A stretch of DNA of 64,000 bases, taken from the NCBI GenBank assembly GCA_041391965.1, contig JAWKMZ010000003.1:124001-188000 (forward strand), read 5' to 3'. Below the pieces are notes generated by a model, which saw nothing but the letters and a program-made list of their open reading frames with translations, made no database searches and was not told where the DNA came from. Both the position numbers and the translations under genes were made by a program. This document shows positions 18,952-26,318 of this stretch, piece by piece; positions within the stretch are counted from its first letter, which is position 1, and every line of letters starts with the position of its first letter. The DNA is from JAWKMZ01 sp041391965. GTDB taxonomy: Bacteria; Bacteroidota; Bacteroidia; Flavobacteriales; Flavobacteriaceae.

Positions 18952-19806
18952 TCAAATTTTGAAGACTATATTTTGATAGGATTTTTGTCTTTTTAAAATA
19001 CCTAATTTAACTAATTTTTCTTGTACTTTCATTACTGTTGGTTCGTCCAAAACACTTTGAGACCACTCTGTTAAACTCAGCCATTCTTGTACGTCTTCCA
19101 ATTTTTGCTGATAACGATTGGCAATGGTTTTATCAATGCTTGGAATATCTTTAAAGTCTGATGTTGTGTTGTTTATAATATCTAAAATGGTCTTTACAGT
19201 GTCTGCATCATTTTCTAAAAACTCATCTCTTACAGCAATAACAAAACAAGGCCAAGGTGTTGGACAGTTACCAATACGTCTAAAAATACCATTATCAACA
19301 ATAGGCTTGGTCATAAACTTTTCCCACATAAAATAATCTGCATCACCAATAGATAAAGCGTTTACTGCGCTATCAATATCATGAACAACTTCAAATTTTA
19401 AGTCTTTTTCAATATCCCAATTGTTATTTTCGGCATTAATAATAGCCATTAAATGCGATCCTGAGCCATATCTGCTAATGGCAGCTCGTTTTCCTTTTAA
19501 ATCAGCAATCGTTTTATAATCAGAGTTTGATGCTACGTGAATGCCCCAAATTAGAGGGGTTTGTACAAAAGTTTGCACAATCTTACTCGGATTTCCTTCA
19601 GCAATTTCTTTAATAATGCCTTCGGTTAAGATAACAGCCATATCAATTGTGCCATTTCTAAGGGCATTACTCATAGCGCCTGTACCACCATGATAATCTT
19701 CCCAACGCAAATTAATGTCTTGCGCTTTGTATTCACCGTTTTTAAGTGTCAAATACCAGGCTAAGTTAAAATGCTCTGGGACACCTCCAATTTTTACTGT
19801 TTTCAA
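18952..19806 (-). CDS. Cytoplasmic substrate-binding-protein-like protein (SsuA/THI5 fold)
   Basis: The 284-residue sequence follows a type II periplasmic-binding fold. Typical marks are MKTVKIGGVPEHFNLAW at the first strand, GTGAMSNALRNGTIDMAVILTEG, and LKGKRAAISRYGSGSHLM. It has no signal peptide or lipobox, so it should stay in the cytoplasm. No permease or ATPase is nearby. The start is a TTG at 19806, because no in-frame ATG exists before residue 40. It lies 57 bases after the nucleoside phosphorylase gene on the same strand. The ligand is unknown. A role in a nucleoside- or cofactor-linked pathway is only suggested by position. Confidence 0.78.
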   Translation of the reverse strand: MKTVKIGGVPEHFNLAWYLTLKNGEYKAQDINLRWEDYHGGTGAMSNALRNGTIDMAVILTEGIIKEIAEGNPSKIVQTFVQTPLIWGIHVASNSDYKTIADLKGKRAAISRYGSGSHLMAIINAENNNWDIEKDLKFEVVHDIDSAVNALSIGDADYFMWEKFMTKPIVDNGIFRRIGNCPTPWPCFVIAVRDEFLENDADTVKTILDIINNTTSDFKDIPSIDKTIANRYQQKLEDVQEWLSLTEWSQSVLDEPTVMKVQEKLVKLGILKRQKSYQNIVFKI

Positions 19807-19862
19807 TCTGTAATGGTTGCTCGCGAAGTTGTAAAAAGACGCGAAGGATTATTAATTTTATA

Positions 19863-20732
19863 TTATTTGATGAGTTTATTTAGTGTGTATATAATCAATT
19901 CATCAACTACTTCTTTTGGTCTGTTTGTAAATTCACCTGTGGCTCTGTTGGCAATAATGGCGTTCATAGATACTGCTTTATGGCCTAATAGGCTTGCTAA
20001 TCCATAAATACCTGCGGTTTCCATTTCTAAATTAGTGATTGGCATTCCTTTATAATCAAAACTTGCCAATTTATCATTTAGGTCGTCATCTTGAATAGGT
20101 AATCGCAAAATACGACCTTGTGGACCATAAAACCCAACATTAGTGGCTGTAAATCCTTTATGGGTTTTACTTGAGCTTAATTTGTCAAATAATAGGTCAT
20201 TACATTTTACGACATAAGGTTTTGATTTATTGGTAAACCAATTGGTATGTTGCATTAATGCATTTGAAATGTCTGGAAATTGCACCTGTTCGCTTTTATA
20301 AAAGTGAAGTAAACTGTCAAAACCTACTGCATAATCGCTTATTAAAAAGGCATCAATAGGGATTTCTTTTTGTATAGAGCCTGATGTTCCTATCCTTACA
20401 ATTTCTAAAGAGGTCAGATGGGTTTTTATGTCACGTTTGTCAAAATCTATATTTACCAAAGCATCCAACTCATTAAACACAATATCAATATTATCTGTGC
20501 CAATGCCTGTAGAAATGACTGTAAGGCGTTTGCCTTTGTAGGTTCCTGTTTGGGTATGGAATTCGCGTTTTTGAGTTTTAAATTCGACAGTATCAAAATG
20601 TTTGGTAATACTATCCACTCGATCAGGATCTCCAACTGTGATGATGGTGTTTGCAATATGTTCTGGACGCAGATTTAGATGATAAATACTTCCATCAGGG
20701 TTTAGAATAAGTTCTGAAGCTTTAATAGGCAT
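19863..20732 (-). CDS. Nucleoside phosphorylase (PNP/UDP superfamily)
   Basis: Enzymes of this superfamily cleave nucleosides with phosphate. The 289-residue protein shows the phosphate-binding GDPDRVD near residue 35, a second loop STGIGTDNIDIVFNEL, and NLEMETAGIYGLASLLGHKAVS. The last contains the Met-Glu pair that contacts ribose. The pattern is closest to uridine phosphorylase, although the protein is longer than E. coli Udp. Its start overlaps the end of the DUF1835 gene by 11 bases. Base specificity is uncertain. Confidence 0.88.
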   Translation of the reverse strand: MPIKASELILNPDGSIYHLNLRPEHIANTIITVGDPDRVDSITKHFDTVEFKTQKREFHTQTGTYKGKRLTVISTGIGTDNIDIVFNELDALVNIDFDKRDIKTHLTSLEIVRIGTSGSIQKEIPIDAFLISDYAVGFDSLLHFYKSEQVQFPDISNALMQHTNWFTNKSKPYVVKCNDLLFDKLSSSKTHKGFTATNVGFYGPQGRILRLPIQDDDLNDKLASFDYKGMPITNLEMETAGIYGLASLLGHKAVSMNAIIANRATGEFTNRPKEVVDELIIYTLNKLIK

Positions 20733-21663
20733 TGATTATGGTTTTTATAAGTTTATTTTCAGTGGCATTGTACAAATAATCTGTTTTTTGAATACCTCCA
20801 AAAGTCATGTTAATATTGAGTTCTGAAGCAAGATTGTGATGTCCTAAAAGGGCTTCGTATCCTTTTCGGTTGAGCTTTAAGCTATCTTCATTTTCAGCAA
20901 AAAAAATAGAAAGTTGATTGATTAATCGCATCATCTGCATATCACTGTAGCCATAATATCCTTGATAATTCAAAGCATAGCCCAATAAATGTAATCTTGA
21001 TTTTATAGGATATTTTTTTATAATCTCCAGAATGTTTTGCTCTAAAGCAGATAAGCCTGTTTTAGAATCAGGAAAACGGTTAATGTGTGCTTTTAGACAG
21101 TTGCTTAAGTAGATAAATGACGATTTTTTAACAACATAAGGAGTGAATAAATTATGATCTTTGCCACAATAAATTGTCCAAAGTGTTTTTGCCAAATCTA
21201 TATCTTCGGTTTTCAGTTTTATTTTTTTATGGTAATGTGCTAAGAGTTGGTTTGGTGTCAATTCAGAAAGTGCTTTTAAATCTTTTTCGTCTTCAACTCG
21301 ACCACTACAAACCAAGTAGAGTGGAAGCTGCACGTTTTTTTGAGCCAACAAACTGATGACAGCAATAAGGTTAATGTGGCAAAATAAATCATATTCAAAC
21401 CACAATACAATTTCTGAATAGGATTCTGTATGGTTTAACGACTGGATTTCACTTTTCAACTCATCATCATTCACTTCAATATCATAAAAGTCATTTAAAA
21501 ATGCTTTTCTATTTTTAAAAAAAGCTTCAGAATCTATAAGTTCTTCTGCAGGACCTTCACACAGCATTTCTTGCCAAGTTAATATATCGCCTTTGATATC
21601 TAATTCTTGTAAAAAATCGGTAAGCACATGACCATTGGTAATATGAAGTGTTTTTTTTATCAT
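20722..21663 (-). CDS. DUF1835 domain protein
   Basis: The 313-residue protein begins LHITNGHVLTDFLQELDIKGDILTWQEMLCEGP region-wise, which matches the DUF1835 N-terminal domain (ITNGDS-like start, then W-x-E-x-L-x-x-GP). The second half is helical, with no recognised motif. It is presumably cytoplasmic. It starts one base after the SUI1-type gene stops, so co-translation is likely. The biochemical role is unknown. A nucleotide-related function is sometimes suspected from gene neighbourhoods such as this one. Confidence 0.8.
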   Translation of the reverse strand: MIKKTLHITNGHVLTDFLQELDIKGDILTWQEMLCEGPAEELIDSEAFFKNRKAFLNDFYDIEVNDDELKSEIQSLNHTESYSEIVLWFEYDLFCHINLIAVISLLAQKNVQLPLYLVCSGRVEDEKDLKALSELTPNQLLAHYHKKIKLKTEDIDLAKTLWTIYCGKDHNLFTPYVVKKSSFIYLSNCLKAHINRFPDSKTGLSALEQNILEIIKKYPIKSRLHLLGYALNYQGYYGYSDMQMMRLINQLSIFFAENEDSLKLNRKGYEALLGHHNLASELNINMTFGGIQKTDYLYNATENKLIKTIINAY

Positions 21664-21990
21664 TTATCCACCAACTCGCTTTACAGCAAAACCTTTTTCT
21701 TTAAGAATTTGCATGATTTTGTCTCTGTAATCGCCTTGTATAATAATTTTATCGTCTTTAAAACTGCCACCAACACTAAGTTTTGTTTTTAGTTCTTTGG
21801 CTAAAATTTTAAAATCTTCTGTGGCTCCTGTATAACCTTCAAGAATGGTTATGGGTTTGCCTTTTCGTTTTTCAAATTTGCAAAGTATAGGTTCGTCTTG
21901 CAGCCAAATATCAGATTTTGCTTCGGTTTGTGGTACTTCTTCTGATATATGCTCAGGAAATAATTTTTTTAGCTGGTCTTGCAAGTCCAT
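21664..21990 (-). CDS. SUI1/eIF1-like translation factor (YciH family)
   Basis: The 108-residue protein has a short variable N terminus, then the SUI1 beta-alpha fold: KRKGKPITILEGYTG, the central KTKLSVGGSFKDDKIIIQGD, and a C-terminal RVGG. The lysine-rich loop followed by VGGS-K is diagnostic of SUI1 proteins. In bacteria YciH can influence start-site selection, but it is dispensable. It is first in a tight run with the DUF1835, phosphorylase and binding-protein genes. Confidence 0.9.
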   Translation of the reverse strand: MDLQDQLKKLFPEHISEEVPQTEAKSDIWLQDEPILCKFEKRKGKPITILEGYTGATEDFKILAKELKTKLSVGGSFKDDKIIIQGDYRDKIMQILKEKGFAVKRVGG

Positions 21991-22066
21991 TTTTTTAGTA
22001 TTTTGCTATCCATTGGCAGTCTTCAGTCAGCTTTTTATTACTAACTTGAAGACTGTTGATGGTCAA

Positions 22067-23017
22067 CTATTTTTTAATTAAGCCTAATTCTATCAAACGT
22101 TCGTTCAAAAATTCGCCAGCAGTAATATCATCGTATTGTTTTGGATTGTCTTCATCTACACAGCTTTCTAAAACATTTAACTTCATTTCGCTTATAGGAT
22201 GCATAAAAAACGGAATAGAATAGCGTGAAGTTCCCCAAAGTTCTCTTGGTGGATTAATTACCTGATGGATGGTTGATTTCAACTTGTTGTTGGTATGACG
22301 TGATAGCATATCGCCAACATTTATCATCAATTCATCGGGTTCAGCAATGGCGTCAATCCATTCGCCTTTATGGTTTTGAACCTGTAAACCACGACCTTGA
22401 GCTCCCATTAACAAGGTGATTAAATTAATATCACCATGTGCTGCGGCACGAACAGCATTTTTAGGTTCTTGTGTAATAGGTGGATAGTGGATAGGTCGTA
22501 AAATAGAATTTCCGTTATGGATATAATGGTCAAAATACGTTTCTTCTAAACCCAAATGTAATGCCAAAGCACGTAGCACATATTTTGCTGTTTTTTCTAA
22601 CATTTGATAGGCTTCTTTTCCAACTTTGTTAAATTCTGGCAATTCTTTTACCTCTACATTTGCTGGATATTCTTTAGCGCGTTCTGGATCGTCATCAACA
22701 TACTGTCCAAAATGCCAAAACTCTTTCAAATCGCCTTCTTTTTTTCCTTTTGCGCTTTCTTTTCCAAAAGACACGTAACCGCGTTGTCCACCAATTTCAG
22801 GAATTTCATAAGATTCCTTAATTTCTAATGGCAAAGCAAAAAACTTTTTAATTTCACCATAGAGTTTATCTACCAATTTATCATCTAAAAAGTGACCTTT
22901 TAAGGCAACAAATCCTATCTCTTCATAAGCTTTGCCGATTTCATCAATAAACTTTTGTTTTTTTACTGGATCACCAGAAATAAAATCCTGAAGATTCACA
23001 CTTGGTATCACATTCAT
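22067..23017 (-). CDS. Fe(II)/2-oxoglutarate-type oxygenase, isopenicillin N synthase family
   Basis: The 316-residue protein has the N-terminal DIOXN segment (IPSVNLQDF, GFVALKGH) and a jelly-roll core. The iron triad is H194-x-D196 (AAHGDINLIT) and H251 (IHQV). R265-Y-S (SRYSIPFF) fills the RxS position that holds 2-oxoglutarate carboxylate. These are the complete ligands of an active enzyme. Members hydroxylate or desaturate varied small molecules, and the substrate here cannot be read. It lies 76 bases upstream of the SUI1-type gene on the same strand and has its own upstream spacer. Confidence 0.88.
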   Translation of the reverse strand: MNVIPSVNLQDFISGDPVKKQKFIDEIGKAYEEIGFVALKGHFLDDKLVDKLYGEIKKFFALPLEIKESYEIPEIGGQRGYVSFGKESAKGKKEGDLKEFWHFGQYVDDDPERAKEYPANVEVKELPEFNKVGKEAYQMLEKTAKYVLRALALHLGLEETYFDHYIHNGNSILRPIHYPPITQEPKNAVRAAAHGDINLITLLMGAQGRGLQVQNHKGEWIDAIAEPDELMINVGDMLSRHTNNKLKSTIHQVINPPRELWGTSRYSIPFFMHPISEMKLNVLESCVDEDNPKQYDDITAGEFLNERLIELGLIKK

Positions 23018-23162
23018 CGCTATATATATTTTTGATTTTACTACAATAATACAAAACTAACGAAAATACTACTAAATTTTACACTATAAATATTGCTTAA
23101 AAAATTTGAGCTTTACCAGTAATACAATCAATTTTTAGTTACTTTTGAGTTTTGAATATAAT

Positions 23163-25172
23163 ATGTCCAATATGCTGACAAGTACAAAGAGTTCTATAAA
23201 TTTCGATAAAAAAAACCTTGATAATCATACGCTTTTGCTATTGTATAAAAACATGCTTAAGCCCAGATTAATAGAGGAAAAAATGCTTATTTTATTGCGT
23301 CAAGGTAAAATATCAAAATGGTTTTCAGGTATTGGCCAAGAAGCCATTTCTGTTGGTGTTACTATGGCACTTCAAAAGGAAGAATATATTTTGCCAATGC
23401 ACCGAAACCTTGGTGTATTTACAACACGAGACATTCCGCTACACAGATTATTTAGCCAATGGCAAGGAAAAGCCAATGGGTTTACAAAAGGCAGAGACCG
23501 TTCGTTTCACTTTGGTACTCAAGAATTCAAAATTGTTGGAATGATTTCTCATTTAGGACCACAATTAGGCGTAGCTGATGGTATTGCCTTGGCAAGCAAA
23601 TTGAAAAGCAAAAGTCAGGTAACGGCTGTGTTTACAGGTGAAGGTGGAACGAGTGAAGGCGATTTTCACGAAGCGCTTAACGTTGCTTCTGTATGGCAAT
23701 TGCCAGTGATTTTTTGTATAGAAAACAATGGTTACGGACTTTCAACACCTACAAAAGAGCAGTATAACTGTAAAGATTTAGCCGATAGAGGCAAAGGCTA
23801 TGGTATGGATGCTTTTGTGTTAGATGGCAACAACATCTTAGAAGTGTATGGAAAAATTCTAAAACTTGCCGAAAGTGTTCGTAAGCGTCCAAGACCCATT
23901 TTAGTAGAGTTTAAAACCTTTAGAATGCGTGGTCATGAAGAAGCGAGTGGTACTAAGTATGTGCCTGATGAATTAATGACCAAATGGGAAGCCAAAGACC
24001 CAATTGAAAACTATAAAAACTACCTAATCAATTTAGGAGTTTTAAATGCAGCCAAAGATAGCGAGTTGCATGCTCAAATTAAAACAGAAATTGAAGAAGG
24101 TTTACAATTAGCCTATGCTGAAGTCTCTATTGAAGCTAATGAAAGTACTGAATTAAATGATGTTTATAAACATTTTAACTATCAGCATGTTGAGCCAAAA
24201 TCAAAAACAGAAGAAATACGTTTTATTGATGCCATATCACAAGGCTTAAAACAGTCTATGGAACGTCATAATGATTTGATCATTATGGGGCAAGACGTTG
24301 CAGAATATGGTGGCGTTTTTAAAATTACCGAAGGTTTTGTAGAAGCGTTTGGTAACGAGCGAGTACGCAATACACCTATTTGCGAATCTGCAATTATTGA
24401 AACAGGAATGGGCTTATCTATTGCTGGTATGAAAGCAGTAGTAGAAATGCAGTTTGCCGATTTTGTAAGTTCTGGTTTTAATCCTATTGTCAATTACTTA
24501 GCCAAATCGCATTATCGATGGAATCAAAATGCGGATGTTGTAGTACGTATGCCTTGTGGAGCTGGTGTTGCAGCAGGTCCTTTCCATTCACAAACTAATG
24601 AGGCTTGGTTTACCAAAACACCAGGTCTAAAAGTTGTGTATCCTGCGTTTCCATATGATGCTAAAGGGTTGTTAGCAACCGCAATTAACGATCCAAATCC
24701 TATATTGTTTTTTGAGCACAAAGCATTGTATAGAAGTGTCAGACAAGAGGTGCCAACCGATTATTTTACCATTCCCTTTGGAAAAGCATCGCTTTTAAAA
24801 ACAGGAAATGCGGTTACCATTATTACTTATGGTGCAGGTGTACATTGGGCTTTAGAAACCTTAGAAAACAATCCAGACATTGAAGCAGATTTGATTGATT
24901 TAAGAAGTTTACAACCTTTAGATACGGAAGCTATTTTTAATTCTGTCAGAAAAACAGGACGCGCTATTATTTTACAAGAAGACTCTTTGTTTGGTGGCAT
25001 AGCAAGCGATATTTCTGCAATGTTAATGGAGCAGTGCTTTGAGGCTTTAGATGCACCTGTAAAACGAGTTGCAAGTATGGAAACACCTATTCCGTTTATC
25101 AACCAATTAGAAAACCAATATTTAGCAAAAGGTAAGTTTGAAGCGGCTTTGAAGGAGGTTTTGGCATATTGA
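23163..25172 (+). CDS. 2-oxoacid dehydrogenase E1, fused alpha and beta subunits
   Basis: The product (669 residues from the ATG at 23163) joins E1-alpha and E1-beta in one chain. The alpha half contains the thiamine-diphosphate motif GEGGTSEGDFHEALN...ENNGYG. The beta half starts near residue 360 and carries DVAEYGGVFKITEG, ESAIIETGMGLS and the transketolase C-terminal domain (ITYGAGVHWALE, DLRSLQPLD). It decarboxylates a 2-oxoacid, probably a branched-chain one, and passes the acyl group to an E2 lipoyl protein encoded elsewhere. A TTG at 23145 extends the frame six codons but is a weaker start. A TACTTTTG -7-like box lies at 23140. Confidence 0.92.
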   Translation: MSNMLTSTKSSINFDKKNLDNHTLLLLYKNMLKPRLIEEKMLILLRQGKISKWFSGIGQEAISVGVTMALQKEEYILPMHRNLGVFTTRDIPLHRLFSQWQGKANGFTKGRDRSFHFGTQEFKIVGMISHLGPQLGVADGIALASKLKSKSQVTAVFTGEGGTSEGDFHEALNVASVWQLPVIFCIENNGYGLSTPTKEQYNCKDLADRGKGYGMDAFVLDGNNILEVYGKILKLAESVRKRPRPILVEFKTFRMRGHEEASGTKYVPDELMTKWEAKDPIENYKNYLINLGVLNAAKDSELHAQIKTEIEEGLQLAYAEVSIEANESTELNDVYKHFNYQHVEPKSKTEEIRFIDAISQGLKQSMERHNDLIIMGQDVAEYGGVFKITEGFVEAFGNERVRNTPICESAIIETGMGLSIAGMKAVVEMQFADFVSSGFNPIVNYLAKSHYRWNQNADVVVRMPCGAGVAAGPFHSQTNEAWFTKTPGLKVVYPAFPYDAKGLLATAINDPNPILFFEHKALYRSVRQEVPTDYFTIPFGKASLLKTGNAVTIITYGAGVHWALETLENNPDIEADLIDLRSLQPLDTEAIFNSVRKTGRAIILQEDSLFGGIASDISAMLMEQCFEALDAPVKRVASMETPIPFINQLENQYLAKGKFEAALKEVLAY

Positions 25173-25287
25173 TTTAAGGAGAGTTACGTGTGTTTAAATC
25201 TATATGATAATGATTTTTGACTGATTTTAATATTAAGAAATTAAAAATAGATACAACACTCTATCTTTTTTAATTGTATATTAGTTA

Positions 25288-25704
25288 ATGCAGAAAAAGT
25301 ATCTCATACTAATTATGTTACTTTTTATTTGGTCTTGTAAAGAGACTGAAGACTCTAAATACACTTGGTTACCATTAAAAGTTACGGCAACAGCTTACAA
25401 TTCATTGGCATACCAAACCAATTCTAATCCGCATATTACAGCTTTTGGCGATAGCTTAAAGCCTGGTTTAAAATACATTGCTGTATCCAGAGATTTGTAT
25501 AAATTAGGTTTAAAACACAATACACCCATAAAAATTGATGGTTTAGAAGGAACTTACCTGGTTAAAGACCGCATGCACAGTCGTTGGAAAAACCGCATCG
25601 ATATATATATGGGAACAAATGTGACTGCTGCCAAAAATTGGGGCAGAAAAAAAGTAACCATTCATTATGGAGTTTTAAAAGTTGATAAGGATTCTATACG
25701 CTGA
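25288..25704 (+). CDS. 3D-domain lipoprotein
   Basis: This 138-residue protein has a signal with lipobox IWSC (Cys at about 16), so it should be lipid-anchored. The mature part is a double-psi barrel of the 3D or RlpA/MltA-C type. Visible marks are VTATAYN near its start, FGDSLKPG, IAVSRDL, VKDRMHSRWKNRIDIYMG with its two aspartates, and AAKNWGRKKV. Such domains bind or cleave peptidoglycan glycan strands. No catalytic partner domain is attached. It is followed by a hairpin whose U-tract is on the opposite strand. Confidence 0.85.
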   Translation: MQKKYLILIMLLFIWSCKETEDSKYTWLPLKVTATAYNSLAYQTNSNPHITAFGDSLKPGLKYIAVSRDLYKLGLKHNTPIKIDGLEGTYLVKDRMHSRWKNRIDIYMGTNVTAAKNWGRKKVTIHYGVLKVDKDSIR

Positions 25705-25725
25705 ATAGCATAAAATTAATAAAAA

Positions 25726-25752
25726 AACTGGTAAGTGATGAGCTTACCAGTT
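25726..25752 (-). terminator. Intrinsic terminator of the micropeptide array
   Basis: A 10-bp perfect stem, core ACTGGTAAG / CTTACCAGT, closes a seven-base loop. On the minus strand it is followed by a run of seven T, the classical Rho-independent form. On the plus strand the run lies before the stem, so termination of minus-strand transcripts is favoured. It lies 26 bases past the stop of the 22-codon ORF. Confidence 0.82.
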
Positions 25753-25777
25753 GTAATTGCCTTTTGATTGATTTTTG

Positions 25778-25846
25778 TTACTTGATAGTTTCTAAATCGT
25801 CGTTTAAATGGTTTGACGAGTCTATGATTTTTGATAGTGCTTTCAT
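25778..25846 (-). CDS. Micropeptide ORF C, 22 aa
   Basis: The ORF reads MKALSKIIDSSNHLNDDLET plus Ile-Lys, a likely amphipathic helix with mixed charge and no cysteine. Its ATG is preceded by an A-rich leader (CAAAAAAAC) like that before ORF B, and it lies 40 bases after the ORF B stop. It is unrelated in sequence to the two upstream 28-residue copies but is placed at the same spacing and is the last ORF before the terminator. Translation is inferred, not shown. I do not recognise the peptide. Confidence 0.5.
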   Translation of the reverse strand: MKALSKIIDSSNHLNDDLETIK

Positions 25847-25882
25847 GTTTTTTTGATTGATGTTGATTGTTTGCTATTACTG

Positions 25883-25973
25883 AGCGTTATCTATAACGTC
25901 TTTTCATGTTCCAAGAATAGCTTTTAGTATTCTGTAAAGTTCCTGTTAATTGATTGTTGTTTAAAGTTCTCAT
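25883..25973. repeat. 91-base direct repeat, copy 1
   Basis: It matches copy 2 (26012-26102) over 91 bases with four substitutions and no gaps. The repeat ends at the ATG of the 28-codon ORF on one side and four bases past its stop on the other, so the duplicated unit is essentially the ORF. Confidence 0.95.
25887..25973 (-). CDS. Micropeptide ORF B, 28 aa (tandem copy)
   Basis: The peptide starts MRTLNNNQLTGTLQN, continues TKSYSWN, then Met, and ends KRRYR. It is polar, with a strongly basic C terminus and a single tryptophan, and has no signal or membrane segment. Compared with ORF A the DNA differs at four sites. Two are silent third-position changes (Gln CAA/CAG, Ser AGC/AGT) and two fall in one codon (Met ATG / Thr ACT). 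Reading frame, start and stop are all retained. The leader is ATCAACCAAAAAAAAC followed closely by the ATG, a typical Bacteroidota translation start. Function unknown. Confidence 0.62.
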   Translation of the reverse strand: MRTLNNNQLTGTLQNTKSYSWNMKRRYR

Positions 25974-26011
25974 TGATTCAGTTTTTTTTGGTTGATAGTT
26001 AATATATGTTA

Positions 26012-26102
26012 AGCGTTATCTATAACGTCTTTTAGTGTTCCAAGAATAACTTTTAGTATTCTGTAAAGTTCCTGTTAACTGATTGTTGTTTAAAGTTCTC
26101 AT
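26012..26102. repeat. 91-base direct repeat, copy 2
   Basis: Partner of 25883-25973 at a 129-base period. Flanking spacer sequence is not conserved outside the unit, apart from a short A-rich tract. Confidence 0.95.
26016..26102 (-). CDS. Micropeptide ORF A, 28 aa (tandem copy)
   Basis: This is the promoter-proximal copy, identical in protein to ORF B except Thr for Met at residue 23. It is preceded by an AT-rich leader. The ORF stops 42 bases before ORF B starts, close to the 40-base gap between ORFs B and C. The regular spacing, the common strand and the downstream terminator argue for one short transcript carrying three tiny ORFs. It is transcribed divergently from the helicase at 26319. 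No named family is recognised. Confidence 0.62.
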   Translation of the reverse strand: MRTLNNNQLTGTLQNTKSYSWNTKRRYR

Positions 26103-26318
26103 AATTTATATTGTTTAAGATTGTTTTATACCTAATAGACGACAGAATATAAAATTTGTTACAGTACCTTGTATAACAAAGTAATGATTTAACAAATTTT
26201 AACATTTAACTTATCAAACAGTATGGTTAATAACAATTCTGAAATCTTTTGAATAATACAACGCAATAACTCTATAAAACCTTAATTTTGTGAAAATTTT
26301 TTTGAGGGAAACAATTCT

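Noticed and set aside
23105..23147. Full promoter for the E1 fusion gene
   Set aside because: The TACTTTTG -7 box is good, but the nearest TTTG is 31 bases upstream, outside the usual range, so only the -7 box is mentioned.
25883..26102. Two similar units considered as a CRISPR array or phage repeat
   Set aside because: There are only two units of 91 bases, the spacing is 38 bases of unrelated sequence, no cas genes are present, and the units are better explained as tandem ORFs.
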